Shown: positions 1 to 10,890 of the stretch, piece after piece
How positions within the stretch are numbered: position 1 is the stretch's first letter
Layout of the letters: each line of letters starts with the position of its first letter
Assembly: GCA_947179485.1 (NCBI GenBank)
Contig: OX359245.1
Span: 74,077,067 to 74,141,066, forward strand
Source: Allacma fusca
Taxonomy: Eukaryota; Arthropoda; Collembola; Symphypleona; Sminthuridae
Length of the DNA stretch: 64,000 nucleotides
Reading direction: 5' to 3'
Translations under genes and position numbers: made by a program
The notes under the pieces: model-generated
What the model saw: the letters and a program-made list of their open reading frames with translations, nothing else
What the model was told of the DNA's origin: nothing
The model's database searches: none

Positions 1-727
1 CTAAATTCGGATCAACAATCATCAACCAAATATTTCCTGGGATGTTTAATGCTGGAAACAGTTTTTGGTGCCCTTCTTCTGCCTATTTACAGCTTCTGTT
101 TTTTTGTACAACTTGCTTTCTTCCTGAAAGTATTTTCAGACAGCAAGGAGCAACTGGGTTTACTGAAGCGAGTATAGATGCATGCTTTTAAGGAATTATG
201 AGTGCACCTCAAATTTTGTATGCTTTGATGTGTTTAAAATATTTAGAATCGACAAATCAAACAAATATTTGGAGATTGTAGCAGCCGTGAAAGCTTGCCG
301 AAGAATTCAAATTTTAACGAGATTATTTAACCATAACTTTGCAGCCGTCATTTTTAGCTTCAAGCTACTTTGCATTAGTAGCGCTATCATAAATTTATTC
401 TACGCTTTTCGGTATTGGCATGTGAACCCGATCATTGCGGGGATCAATGCTGGCATTGCCTTAAATTGTATAATTGTTTTCAATGTGATGTACGACAATG
501 CTTTTAGCATTCCGAACAAAATGAAAGAATTGATGGAAGAGATACGTTTCCAAGCCGTGCTGTTAAAAGGCGATTCATTTTGCAAGGTGGTTCAAAGGCA
601 GTTAATATCAATTCCGAATGTGGCTGTGAAGGTAGGGAATTTCCATTCCTTCGAGCGCATATCCACACCAATTATGATTGATTTCACGACGAGGAACACG
701 TTGTCTTTGCTAATTACGTTCAGGTAA
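1..727 (+). CDS. Chemoreceptor-like seven-TM protein, 3' part (copy A)
   Basis: Open from the window edge: a partial exon (1-167) encodes hydrophobic helices, and the last exon runs from 247 to a TAA at 725-727. The exons join in frame (phase 2). The last exon has two hydrophobic stretches, an amphipathic region and a C-terminus of the type seen in insect gustatory/odorant receptor-like proteins (SIP...F.vG.F..FERISTP..iDF, then a final hydrophobic helix). The predicted role is a plasma-membrane ligand-gated cation channel for taste or smell; this is inferred from family resemblance only. The intron (168-246) starts with GC (gcgagt) where the paralogue at 34.9 kb has GT, so it would be a GC-AG intron. 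The visible coding part has no stop or frameshift, unlike the 34.1-35.5 kb copy. The 5' exons lie outside the window. Confidence 0.6.
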
Positions 728-1780
728 TACATACAGGACACTGGATTATAACGCATGGGATGGAACGAGTTCAAAGTTGGAAGGATTTTTTTACATAATT
801 ATAAACACCTCTTCCGATGATGTCATATATTATGTGTGTTTGCGTTTATAATTTAATTTACAAATGTGTAAAACGTGAGCAAAAACAAAATGACGGTGAT
901 TGTGTTTTTAAATTTTGAAAACTTAGAACACCAAGTATTGTTGGAATTAACTATGTACATACATGCTGTGTATTCCAAAACACGATATGGTGGATTTTAA
1001 TTCATAAGTATTCCTTCTGTTGCTATTGTTACTGGGATAGATTATGGATTACAGATAATGTGGCAAGATAATGAATGGCGCTTGTATTTCGTTTATAAAG
1101 TTATGTCCAATTTTGAAAAGCAATTTAGTGTTATTGTACGATTGCTGGATGAAGTCAGAATATTTATGTGTAGTATGCGTATAATTGCGTATGATAAGTT
1201 GCGTATTGATAATTTGGAGAGGCGGAGCCAGGATCCCACTTATTTGGGATTGCATTACCCCTGAATTTACGTTACCCTCAATATATCACCATAATCCCCC
1301 AGATAAAATTTTACCACTTATATACTTATAAAATTACCTCCGGCATTTTCTAACGCCCTCGGACCCAAAAGGTTTTATTCCCAATTTACAATATTAATCC
1401 CATCCATACCCAAAAGCAATTTTCCCATTAAGCCACCACTACCATTAAATAAAATTATTAATATCTATGCGCAACATTTGTTGATTTCATGACACTTACA
1501 TTTAGTTTCCATGACAATTGAGCAATTCGTCAGCAAAATTTTTAAAGTAACATTTCCGAGAATTCAAAAGAGTTCTAACACATGCAGCAACTGCAATTTT
1601 TGTGTAAAGAGTAATGGTGGTATGCTTGGGTAACACTGGAATTTGTAGAGGTAAAAGGGTCTAATATATTATATCCGCAGTGACTTGGTCTAGTAACGTA
1701 TTTGTAAAGTTCCGAAAACAAAATTTGATTGAAAAAGAATTCTTTTAATTCGTAATTCTTCTCTCTCCTCCATAGATAAA
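728..1780. repeat. Duplicated 3' flank of the chemoreceptor gene
   Basis: This non-coding stretch matches 35,460-35,856 and 36,806-37,385 in order and orientation; for example GGAGAGGCGGAGCCAGGATC at 1217 recurs with small changes near 36,880. The second copy has about 0.95 kb of extra DNA in the middle. No gene is supported here; the small ORFs on both strands around 1049-1264 are not conserved in frame between copies. Confidence 0.65.
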
Positions 1781-2154
1781 GAAAATTAGGTTAAGATTGA
1801 ACGGGCTGCGTCCCAAATATATTAACATGGAATGTAAAAACTAAATGCAAAATTGTAATATACTGAAAGATAATAAATGTTGCTTTGCTTTAAACGCATG
1901 CTCAAAATATCCACTGCTGGAAATCAACATTGTAGGAATCTAGTGAAAAAGCATGTTTTTGCGCAATTGTTTTGAGATACGGCCTGACGTTGAGAAAACA
2001 GAGCATAAGATGGAAATTTCGGATTTAGAAAATATGTATGTCAACAATTGTGTTTGATTTAGTCCAAAACAGTAGAAGCAAGTGGTTTACGCAGAAATAT
2101 CTGAAAATTCTAATTTTCGGCTAAAAATTAAAATATAAAAATTAAAAATAAATG

Positions 2155-2703
2155 GAAAATCTTTCGTAGTGTCTTTTTAAAAAATGGCGCGAAATCAATA
2201 AGTCACGAAATTCAAAACTGGAAATTTTAAATTGCATTTAACATTGGGAATTATTTGAAAGTTTTATGAACGGTTTTCCGTATCCTAGTACTCTGCTACT
2301 TCTTCTACCAACAATATAATCAGGTAAACGGAAAACCACAATTTAACCATAATAAGGTTTGCAATTGACCATTGCAGGGTTAACGTAACCAATGCAGCAA
2401 TTTGTTGGTCATTGTACATTTGTAACCAGACCCCGAATACGATTCAGAATTGCAATTGATAAAATGAGTTTAGAGTAATTTTTTCAAATATTCATGTTTC
2501 GTTCAAAATTGAACGAGCTATTTTCGGGGTTTGGTAGCGGGATACGAAAAACCATTTGACAAAAAAGTTCAACTTTTAGAATGTGGGGGTACGTGAAACT
2601 TGTAATTCCATATATCAAATGCCATTTATAATTTCCAGTTTTGAGTTTCGTGACTTATTGACTTCGCGCCAATTTTTAAAAAATAACTACGAAGGATTTT
2701 TCT
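2155..2703. mobile_element. MITE-like element with long imperfect terminal inverted repeats
   Basis: The left end (about 2155-2290, starting GAAAATCTTTCGTAGTG) is the reverse complement of the right end (about 2535-2703), sharing blocks such as AATAAGTCACGAAA and TCAAAACTGGAAATT. The central 245 bp have no coding potential. A short element with long TIRs and no ORF fits a non-autonomous DNA transposon. The superfamily and target duplication could not be fixed by eye. Confidence 0.6.
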
Positions 2704-4580
2704 TGTGGCAGGTGTTGCTTAAAGTAATACTCAGGGTATGATTGAGCAAACTAGTTTTTTTTGGAATTTCCAAAATCTGGAGGGGGCACCAAAAAATATT
2801 TATTTCTCAGTAGTACTTACTAAGCTAGTAGTACTAACAAGTAACCCTCGCCCCATGCCCACTCGAGATCGGAATGAAATTTTGTGGGAGCTTAAGTACC
2901 TGGCCCAATGTTCCAGCAAAACTAAAAGTTGGGCATCTCGCCCTGGTTTGCGCGAGAAATTGCGCAGAAGTTTTAAATTCTAATTCGTGAGCAAAGGGTC
3001 CCCCTGTTACTTGTAAGTTGCACTTATTTAAGATCTAATACGTCAGGTCGTCGTGGGTTATAATCTTCTATGTTACCTTGTCTTTCTCACCTCCGTAGAT
3101 TAACTAAACTAATCCAATTTGTCGATAAACAAATATATATATATATATATATATATTTGTTGATGTGGACTCAGTCTGAAAAAATTCCTTAGTAAAGAGT
3201 TTAAATTTTTAAAATAATTTTTTTAAATTACAAGTATAAGTATTTTACTAAATTCTAACAACGTATTAACTATACTTGTAGATACTACAATGATGAACAC
3301 ATGAAAACGGGAGTTGTTAAGCTATATCTGGAGTTTACAAGAAATACTACATTCATGTATGCAAAGAATAGCAATGCAGACTCTAACTGCAATAAGTAAG
3401 GAATATTACTTACATATGTATAGGAGAACGAAAATTAACAAATACTCAGGTATTGGCTGATGATGATGTCATTTATAAGATTCACATTGTCTGATGTAAT
3501 GTGCCCAACCATGAAGATCTAAAAATATTTCCTTTGTTACAATCATCCCTACATAAACCCAACTTATCCAGACAGGCGAAAAGTCTGGGAGTTTGGAGTT
3601 AAGAGTCCCATCCTCTCTCTCCCATACTCGTGTACTTTGAATAAACTAATAATTGGCATAATTTTATATTATATAACAAGTGCATATACGTACTATACTA
3701 TATTCCACACGCACAAACGAAGTATTCCCCATCATGCATTCACTTAAGTTTTATGTATTACCCATCACTAGATCGCATGTATCAAAACTTTTGCGTCTAG
3801 TTTACCTTCGGATGATTTGCTTCGTATCTCAACATCACTGTATTATTATTTGGCCTTTCAAACGGGTATAAAAGGTCGACCTTTAGAATCGCATAAGCTG
3901 CATGCACAGGGTAGTAGCCCACAGGTCATGCGTCCCAAACTGGCCTGCGGAGAATAAAAAATGAAAATGCTATTTTCATTTCAGGGTTCTTAACAGTTAT
4001 TAGCGTTGTCAAATCTAGGTTTTATCAAAAGTAGTTTTTCAACCTGAAGTTATACAACCAAATACACCACTTACAAAACCGGTAGTGGGAAAGAGGAACA
4101 TAATTGGTAATCTATACAAAGTACCACAATCTAAAGAAATCCAACGAATCACAAGCATTAATTGATTGTAAAATACATTTTTTGGGCTGCTTAAATAATA
4201 TATTTAATGGAATAAATAAATCTGTAAAAACTCACGGCAACATCGGATATTTGCACTGCAAAAATAATCGGAATTGCCAACGTCTTCAGTACGCAGGTAA
4301 GTCATTCGAGGAAGCTATTTGACGTCACATTTTTGATGTCACAGGTTCATAAGTAATAATTAAATTATATTTGAAAAGTGCATTTAGGAATACAGCAAAA
4401 TGAATGATTTTATCACATAACTATGAAAGCATGGATTTTGTAAATATAAATTGTATGAAGAATTGGTCTGATAGAATATTTCAATGGGATTTTGTTAACA
4501 TAATTATTCGTGTCAAAGATTATGGCAGCAATATATACCAATAAGAGGAATGATTACAAATAATGTCAAAAATGTAGCAT
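2704..4580. other. Non-coding stretch with a TA microsatellite
   Basis: AT-rich DNA with scattered short ORFs lacking recognisable composition, splice pattern or family. It holds a perfect TA-dinucleotide run at about 3133-3156, flanked by CAAA and TTTG so that the whole is palindromic. No gene is supported. Confidence 0.5.
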
Positions 4581-5377
4581 TCAAAAAAATTGGGTTTCAT
4601 TTAGGTATTCAAAGTTTTCACATTTTGGATGCTTTTGGGGAAAATTTGAAACATACATTAAAGTGATATAAAAGATCGTTGTTGAAATTACCTTATAAAG
4701 GGTAGTAGTTCTAATACGCCTCTTAATATGTTGTTGAAAGTAGAAGTAAAACAATAGGACTGATATGAAGGAAATGAAGGTGCAGAGCAAACATATAATT
4801 TTCCACAATAATCCTTGCAAACCATCCAAGCCCTAACAATCCTCTTGACCAGCCAAAATGCCGGATAATAAGAAATAAGAAAAGGTTCCAAGCATCACAG
4901 CAAGCCAAATTTCACAAAAAAGTTTTCGAACCGTTCCAAAAGTCATAAGACTGGTGTAGTTTGTTTTTGATACGGTCATCCATGCATTAATTTGTATGAC
5001 AGGGAAATGAATTACGAAAATCAAAGTGCATTCCTGAAAAAATATACTTAAATTTAAAGGTAAGCAAAAATCTCCCCCTCTTCTTCGTTTTGAAATAAGG
5101 CTGGTAAAGCCCCACTGAATAATAAGTCAAGAGTAATCAAAATTCCTATCAATAGGTTTACAAAAACAAGGGAAAAATTTAGAATCAATCCAGGAGGAAT
5201 TGGTCTCTCGCACCACCAAGCAGACATAAAAACCATCAAATTTATCCCCACTGAGACAACACACAACAGTAAGTGATTGAAGGAAATATGTGTGAAAAAG
5301 GGGTTCAAATAAGGCGGTGAAGAGTCATTTTTTCCGTTCTCATACTCCAAGAAATTGCTTCTCTCCGGGTGTTCCAT
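4581..5377 (-). pseudogene. Class A GPCR-like gene, broken
   Basis: The ATG at 5377 opens an ORF with two strong hydrophobic helices. The second carries LNFSLVFVNLLIGI, closely resembling the TM2 signature LxLADLLIGI of rhodopsin-type receptors, but with N where the sodium-site Asp (position 2.50) normally sits. After a likely acceptor (tttttcag, exon from about 5029) a second ORF has a Cys-containing helix like TM3 and, further on, a TM5-like helix followed by basic residues. An in-frame TAG at 4833-4835 interrupts this second part, and a GTAATT donor follows near 4690. No convincing donor was found for the first exon. I read it as a decayed or divergent receptor; ligand unknown. Alternatively it is another multi-TM family. 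Confidence 0.4.
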
Positions 5378-5489
5378 CTCCTAGCCAGATTGGATAAACC
5401 AGGTTTAAAATCAATCTATTGCGTCAAATATTCCTGTTAATATTGATTAAAGAAGAAATAGAAATGAAATTACCCGGAACAAAATATTT

Positions 5490-5690
5490 TTTAAGGTTTA
5501 AAATCTTAATACATATTTATTATATGGGAGGGCAGGAGGGGAATACCTACTAATCTAAAATATTTTCTCAATAGGATTTCCAATATTTATTAAACAATAA
5601 GAATTTCCATTTAAATACAATAACTATTTCCCGGATCGTTGTAAATCTCCCTGGAAAACTCTATCCAAATTTCCCTGCTAAATGAATGAC
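5490..5690. repeat. Segment shared with 42.18-42.36 kb
   Basis: The sequence from AATCTTAATACATATTTATT through the CTCCCTGGAAAAC and TTTCCCTGCT motifs recurs at 42,185-42,350. It marks the left flank of a duplicated region; beyond it this copy continues into the 148-bp repeat array while the other copy does not. Confidence 0.6.
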
Positions 5691-6210
5691 CCTCCGAGGT
5701 CAATATCTTGTCTATACCGGATTTGGTGCCTTAAAATCATTCGAATTGCCCGCAAATAGACTAGAACTTTTAGTTTAAGCCCAAATAAGCTGCCTGTCAA
5801 GTTTGGTTTCATTTAGTGACACAGTGACCAAGCTGTGACCTGCGAAGTAAATATCTTGTCCATACCGGATTTGGCGCCCTAAAATCATTCGAATTGCCCG
5901 CAAATAGACTAGAACTTTTAGTTTAAGCCCACATAAATTGCCTGTCAAGTTTGGTCCCATTTAGTGACACGATGACCTAGCTGTGACCTCCGAAGTCAAT
6001 ACCTTATCCATACCGAATTTGGTGCGTAAAAATCATTCGAATTGCCCGCAAATAGACTAGAACTTTTAGTTGAAGCCCAGATAAGTTTCCTGTCAAGTTT
6101 GGTTCCATTTGGTGACACGATGACCCAGCTGTGTCGTCGGAGGTCAATATTACATCCATACCGGATTTGGTGCCTAAAAATCATTCTATTTGAACGTAAA
6201 TATTCATATA
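5690..6210. repeat. 148-bp tandem repeat array, left (about 3.5 units)
   Basis: The landmark ACCGGATTTGGTG occurs at 5716, 5864, 6012 (one change) and 6160, a constant period of 148 bp. Units also share TAGACTAGAACTTTTAGTT and TGTCAAGTTTGGT. The same unit is found in the opposite orientation at 10.9-11.9 kb. Since 148 is not a multiple of three, ORFs across it are incidental. Confidence 0.85.
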
Positions 6211-7396
6211 AATATATATACAAAATTTGTGAAATCAATTTATTTCCTCACAACAGCAGTGATGGGCATTTTAGCAAGCTCTATTCTATTATACTTATAT
6301 TTATTTATATATTTTCCACGGGTGCCACCACTATCACACTACTCCACCAGCGGTTTTGGATAGAATAGACAAGCTCTACTGCTATTATGATTTGCTGACG
6401 TGCTAGCAATTATTTTATTCAATTATAAGTTAAAGTTATTGGCGCTACACTAACTCTATTTTACTCTCTAAATTTGTATTAACTCTGCTAGCTACTACTG
6501 CCTCTACCCAAAAATGCAATGTTTAAAGAGAAATTCATGGTGTTTGAGAATAAAGTAGTAGAATGTAATACAAACAGTAATGAAGTTAGATCCAATAGTC
6601 GTCACTGGTGGCTATAAATGGTCATTAAGAATCTGAATTATAATTCCATTTCTGCTAATTTCACTTTTTTTTGCAATTTCACAGAGCTTTTGAGGTATTA
6701 TTGAATACAATAAGATCGGTAACCCATCAGTACAGCTAAAAAATTACCCGAATATAAAGGGAAAGAAACAATATGTGTATATGTACATACATATCTTCGC
6801 AGTTATTATTATTGGAAGCCCTCATGGCTGTGTACATTTCCGAGCATCCTAAAACGCATAACATCGTTATTTAAAGCTCCGGACTGCCCGGTTCTTTGGA
6901 AATCGTATGAATAGTAATTATATACATATCTATTAGTATTACATTATTATACATTTAGCAGTTATTAAAGAACTGTTACAAATAACGGCTATACGCAAAA
7001 ATCAAAAGTGAAATTTAAAGCTTTCGTCAGAATCTAAAATAAATATTTTTTAAAGATCATACTCGCGGAAGGGAGTGCAATACCCACTTACTCACTTTAT
7101 GAAAAATCAAGAAGTGAATAAAATTTAGAGCACTGGTTCTACCTCTACTCGTACTACAGGTATCGAAATTGGGATCCTAAACAAAGCTCCTCTTCTCACT
7201 TAATTTTATGCGAACATACTATGTTCCTCTACCTCGATTATGCTAATATATTTGCATACCTCTACTAATTTTTTGTTGAGTTTAACGACCATACTCTATT
7301 TCTACCACTACCTCTGTTTTCAGAATCAAAGAGGCCCCAGAACTGTACAACAGTATGACAACATGATTGTCGAAATCATAAAAATGCCACCTGTTT
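6211..7396. other. Non-coding stretch left of the SWIM transposon
   Basis: AT-rich DNA with many ACTCTA/CTACTA-like short motifs and no supported gene. It lies inside the block bounded by the inverted 148-bp arrays, so it is probably part of the same composite insertion. Confidence 0.4.
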
Positions 7397-7500
7397 CTTC
7401 AATGATTGATTGACTGTGGCATGGGAAGGAGACCACCCTCGTTAGGCGTAAGCTGAAACCCCATGGCCAAACAGTAAATCATGAGAATGTGGGGGCGAGA
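7397..7500 (+). repeat. Left direct repeat with conserved branched hairpin
   Basis: It aligns without gaps to 9737-9840 (constant offset 2340, about 81 percent identical over 7401-7500). Bases 7408-7480 can fold: GATT/AATC, ACTGT/ACAGT and GGCATGGG with CCCCATGGCC form a long stem, and inside it GGC-GTAA-GCT makes a GNRA-type tetraloop hairpin next to a GAG/CTC hairpin. ORF1 of the transposon starts 2 bp downstream. Confidence 0.75.
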
Positions 7501-7502
7501 CC

Positions 7503-8189
7503 ATGAGGTCGTACAAGTCTCATGTGTCTTTGCCTCAGGAGGGTCTAGCCCACCCTTCTGGGGGCAATCCGTCGGTGCCTCGGCCGGCGGAGGCTGAGCT
7601 AGAGGGGAGAGGGGGTCAGCCGTGCCCCCTCTCTGGCTCCACAGAAAACCCGAAAGCCGCCTCAACGTCTGGATCAGGCAACCTCTGGGAACGCCGGAAA
7701 ATCAAATTGAGTTGTTATGTCTGTGGGACTAAGTTCATGCCTCAATTACTACGACCTGTTGAAGGTCAAGAACGTGAAGATTTGCGAGCTGCAGCGGAAG
7801 CGATTCGGGAAGGGAGACAGGGGGAGTTAGATATTGGAATAACTGAAGCAGACAAATTATGTGCAAATTGTCATCACCAAGCAATGTCTATGATTCAGGC
7901 TGACAGTGACAAAAGAATGCTGAAATTTAAAGTAGTATGCACTAGAGGTCAAAGGGCTTGTTTTATATGCGGAAATAGGAAAGGTGCGGTTATAATGTCT
8001 TTCGATGCCAGGGTGAAAGTTTATGGAGATAGCGGAAAATTTATTATAAAAAGCGCACGTGTTTGCAGCGTCCATTTGCGAGACGATGGGTTTATTCTTC
8101 CTGCTTTTTATAATTCAATCATTTCAGTTGAACGAAAAGTGTTCTTGGATAGCATCGAACTACTCGGTTTGATAGAATTCCAACTTTGA
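7503..8189 (+). CDS. Transposon ORF1: THAP-like C2CH zinc-binding protein
   Basis: 228-residue ORF starting just after the left direct repeat. The first 60 residues are Pro/Gly/Ser-rich. A Cys-Val-Cys-Gly motif and a Cys-Ala-Asn-Cys-His-His cluster follow. The C-terminal half has Cys-Phe-Ile-Cys, 31 residues, then Cys-Ser-Val-His, which matches the C2CH spacing of THAP DNA-binding domains. In DNA transposons such proteins recognise element ends. ORF1 overlaps the open stretch of ORF2 (8153-8189) in the -1 relation; no canonical slippery heptamer is visible there. The two may be separate proteins, exons of one gene, or one protein split by a mutation. Same strand and shared boundaries argue they belong to one element. 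Confidence 0.65.
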   Translation: MRSYKSHVSLPQEGLAHPSGGNPSVPRPAEAELEGRGGQPCPLSGSTENPKAASTSGSGNLWERRKIKLSCYVCGTKFMPQLLRPVEGQEREDLRAAAEAIREGRQGELDIGITEADKLCANCHHQAMSMIQADSDKRMLKFKVVCTRGQRACFICGNRKGAVIMSFDARVKVYGDSGKFIIKSARVCSVHLRDDGFILPAFYNSIISVERKVFLDSIELLGLIEFQL

Positions 8190-9724
8190 TACGGGAGTAT
8201 GCCACGACGAGATTTGATGAGGAGTCTGTATTTTATGATGACGATTTCAAAGTATTAACGAGCCTCAACAAGGAAAATTTCTTCGATTTATTCGGCCATT
8301 GCCATCAGATTGAAGGTGTTCCTCGACATGTAACCAAACAGGACTTGATATTATTTCTCGTTAAACTTCGTCAGGGACTATCAGGTGAGTTCCTTAAAGT
8401 TATGTTTGGCATATCATCCCGAGAAAACGTCAGTATGAAAATTTCAACAGTTTGTAAAATTTTAATGGAGAACTTTGTTCCAAAGCATTTGGGGCCGGGC
8501 CACATTACCCGAGATCAATTTGTTGCTGAACATGTGTCGGAGTTTGCATGCAAGCTTTACATTGATGATTTAGAAGACATTCAAATTAAAGGAGCAATTC
8601 TTATAGTCGACGGAACTTATATATATATTACCAAACTTAACAACTATACTGTTGCAAGACAGTCCTTCAGTGTACACAAGTCCAGACATTTGATAAAACT
8701 TGTAATGGTTGTAGCACCAGATGGTTACATACTAGATGTACATGGCCCGTATTTTGCTGATGGCAAAAATAACGATGCTGCATTATTACGGGATCAATTA
8801 CAGCAAGATGGGAGCAAGTTAATGAATTGGTTGCAAAATAACGATGTGTTACTTCTCGATCGCGGCTACCGAGACTGTCTGGATTACCTTCACGGCATCG
8901 ATTTAAAAACAAAAATACCAGATTACTTAAGCAAGACATTAAAGCAGCACACTGTTGAGGAAGCGAATAAATCTAGACTAGTAACGAAATCTCGATGGGT
9001 CGTTGAATCGCGTAACGGTCATATAAAGTCTATTTTTAAATTGTTTCGTGATGTAGTCCCTGCAAGTCAGATCATTCATGTATCGGATTATTTCCGCATA
9101 GCATGTGCACTAATAAATGCAAATCACGAAACAATAAATATGCTATCAGCTACACCAGAACAGGCGGACAAAATGTTGCAGAAACTAGTGGAGCCTAATA
9201 AACTTCTCGAAAAAATAAATACTGAGAAACTTGGTGACAAAAATAAAGACAATCCTTGGTTTGAACTGAATGCAATGGAATTTCTGTCGGGGTTTCCGAG
9301 ATTAGATATTGACGAATTAAGAGACTTAACATTCGGAGTTTACCAAATAAAGCTAGCAAAAAGCTATGTTCACGATAAAATGAAGCGTGAAACGGAGTAC
9401 AATATTCAAGTACAGTTAAATACAGAAGGAATACTGCGCGGTCGTATATATTCCCGTCACACAAAAACCAAAAAGTATGACACTTGGGTTTGGTATGCTG
9501 AACGAGATTACCCAGATCAAGGCGACGATAAAATTAAAGGATGGTACTGTACATGTAAAGCCGGAGCAAGAATACTTGGTTGTTGCGCGCACGTTGCAAG
9601 CATCATGTGGTATCTTGGGTACGCTAGGCATTTGTTTGTGATTCCAACTCCAGCTGATTCGTTATTTGAACACATTCAGGACGCCGGAGGTCGCAACATG
9701 CCAAGTATAATAGAAGATGTTTAG
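8153..9724 (+). CDS. Transposon ORF2: DDE transposase with C-terminal SWIM zinc finger
   Basis: An open frame of about 520 residues after a TAG at 8150-8152. A helical region is followed by a DDE_Tnp_4 (IS5/Harbinger-like) catalytic core: VDGTY (first Asp, about residue 142 counting from 8186), LLLDRGYRD (second Asp, about 225) and VVESRNGHIK (Glu, about 274). Near the C-terminus CTC...CCAHV gives Cys-x-Cys-x8-Cys-x-His, a SWIM zinc finger, probably a DNA or protein contact. It would cut and paste the element. There is no ATG near the start (the first is about residue 73), so expression as a fusion with ORF1 or through splicing is likely; a possible acceptor is TTGATAG at 8169-8175. The catalytic residues are intact. 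Confidence 0.8.
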   Translation, partial: HRTTRFDRIPTLIREYATTRFDEESVFYDDDFKVLTSLNKENFFDLFGHCHQIEGVPRHVTKQDLILFLVKLRQGLSGEFLKVMFGISSRENVSMKISTVCKILMENFVPKHLGPGHITRDQFVAEHVSEFACKLYIDDLEDIQIKGAILIVDGTYIYITKLNNYTVARQSFSVHKSRHLIKLVMVVAPDGYILDVHGPYFADGKNNDAALLRDQLQQDGSKLMNWLQNNDVLLLDRGYRDCLDYLHGIDLKTKIPDYLSKTLKQHTVEEANKSRLVTKSRWVVESRNGHIKSIFKLFRDVVPASQIIHVSDYFRIACALINANHETINMLSATPEQADKMLQKLVEPNKLLEKINTEKLGDKNKDNPWFELNAMEFLSGFPRLDIDELRDLTFGVYQIKLAKSYVHDKMKRETEYNIQVQLNTEGILRGRIYSRHTKTKKYDTWVWYAERDYPDQGDDKIKGWYCTCKAGARILGCCAHVASIMWYLGYARHLFVIPTPADSLFEHIQDAGGRNMPSIIEDV

Positions 9725-9736
9725 CTAAAGCAAATC

Positions 9737-9840
9737 CTTCAATGACTGATTCGCTGTGGCACGGGAAGGAGGCCGACCTCGTTAGGCGCAAGCCGAAACC
9801 CCGTGCCGACACCGCGAATCAAGAGAAGGCGGGGGCGAGA
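9737..9840 (+). repeat. Right direct repeat with conserved branched hairpin
   Basis: Second copy of the repeat at 7397-7500, in the same orientation, 12 bp after the transposase stop. Bases 9748-9820 fold as in the left copy: GATTCGC/GCGAATC, GGCACGGG/CCCGTGCC and a GGC-GCAA-GCC hairpin. Paired bases change together between copies (A-T to G-C at 7413/7475 and its equivalent; T-A to C-G at 7422/7463 and its equivalent), supporting selection on structure, perhaps RNA. Confidence 0.75.
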
Positions 9841-9861
9841 CGCTTTGTCGTTCAAGCCGCA

Positions 9862-10890
9862 AAACTGCTTTTACATTTGTAAATTTTATCGGTTATAATT
9901 GAAATTGGGCAGGATACAATCATCATCATACAAGTTTGATACAAGGAAATGAAGAACCTGTGGTCGCTTATTAGCACACACATGTTACAAGGAATGTTTA
10001 TTTACTTTGTCGGAAAATAGAAAGGGAATCAATCGTAATTGATATTTATGTGGAGTTAAGAAAGTCCATAACGTTAGTAGTTTCTGCAAAACTAGACCTC
10101 ACGAAAAACTATAACTGCGTTTATTTGGCATGCATTTTTCAAAAACATTTGTGTAAAAAAGAAAGTATGGGGACTATTTCAGCAATTGACTAAACCGATG
10201 AGTCCTCGTTGCGTTGTACATCCACAATAATTTTTGAACGAATGCAGGTCGAAACTTTGGTCAGCAAATGGGTATGAATGTGAAACACGTTAACTGATGA
10301 GTTATTAGTCCCCAAGTGAAACCTATGTTTGGATGCGTTCTATCTGTTTCCAACTTATAGGTTAATTCACGGCAATTTCAATAATTTTTAGGCATAAAAA
10401 GAGATCGGTCAAACTAATTAACCAGAATGCCGCCGACCGTTCATGAAGATAACCGTTGGGGCAAAGCTATTACTGAGTCAACAAGCACGTATATGAAGTC
10501 CAACAAAACGTTGCGGGAAACTAAAATAAACATAATGGCAAAGTTTTAAGCAATTTTGGAACAATTGCTATACTTGTTCTTACGACAACAGGTATGAGAT
10601 TATGCTGACATACGATGTCATTGCCGGGATATTACGTCAACAGTGTAAACATAAATACCATCATAGTGAATGGATCATATGAGAAACGTATAGTATAATC
10701 TCGAAGTCGTCGACTACGATGTAGAAAAAACGATACTTTAAAGCTACCCACGTGGTCACTGACCAAATTCAAAAAGGAACCAAACTCAGAACCTGCAAAA
10801 ATTGTACATATTCAAAAGGATTGAGGTAATTTTGAGACCACTCGAACACGTTTTATCTAAGTATAAGTAATATATTTATGAACCTATCAG
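9862..10890. other. Non-coding stretch right of the SWIM transposon
   Basis: No ORF, repeat or motif that I recognise. It is enclosed with the transposon between the inverted 148-bp arrays. Confidence 0.4.

Noticed and set aside
2738-2983. 81-codon ORF
   Set aside because: Begins beside the MITE end; no coding signature.
5775-6368. ORFs on both strands at 5,775-5,960, 5,996-6,238, 6,042-6,368 (and 11,495-11,680)
   Set aside because: They are translations of the 148-bp repeat; the period is not a multiple of three and frames are not kept.
7408-7480. Hammerhead-type ribozyme in the direct repeats
   Set aside because: A GAAAC follows the GNRA hairpin, but the CUGANGA core and a proper cleavage triplet are missing in both copies. 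Twister-sister-like words (GCAAGCC) were also insufficient.
8153-8189. Programmed -1 frameshift site between ORF1 and ORF2
   Set aside because: No X-XXY-YYZ heptamer in the overlap; left as an open question rather than a feature.
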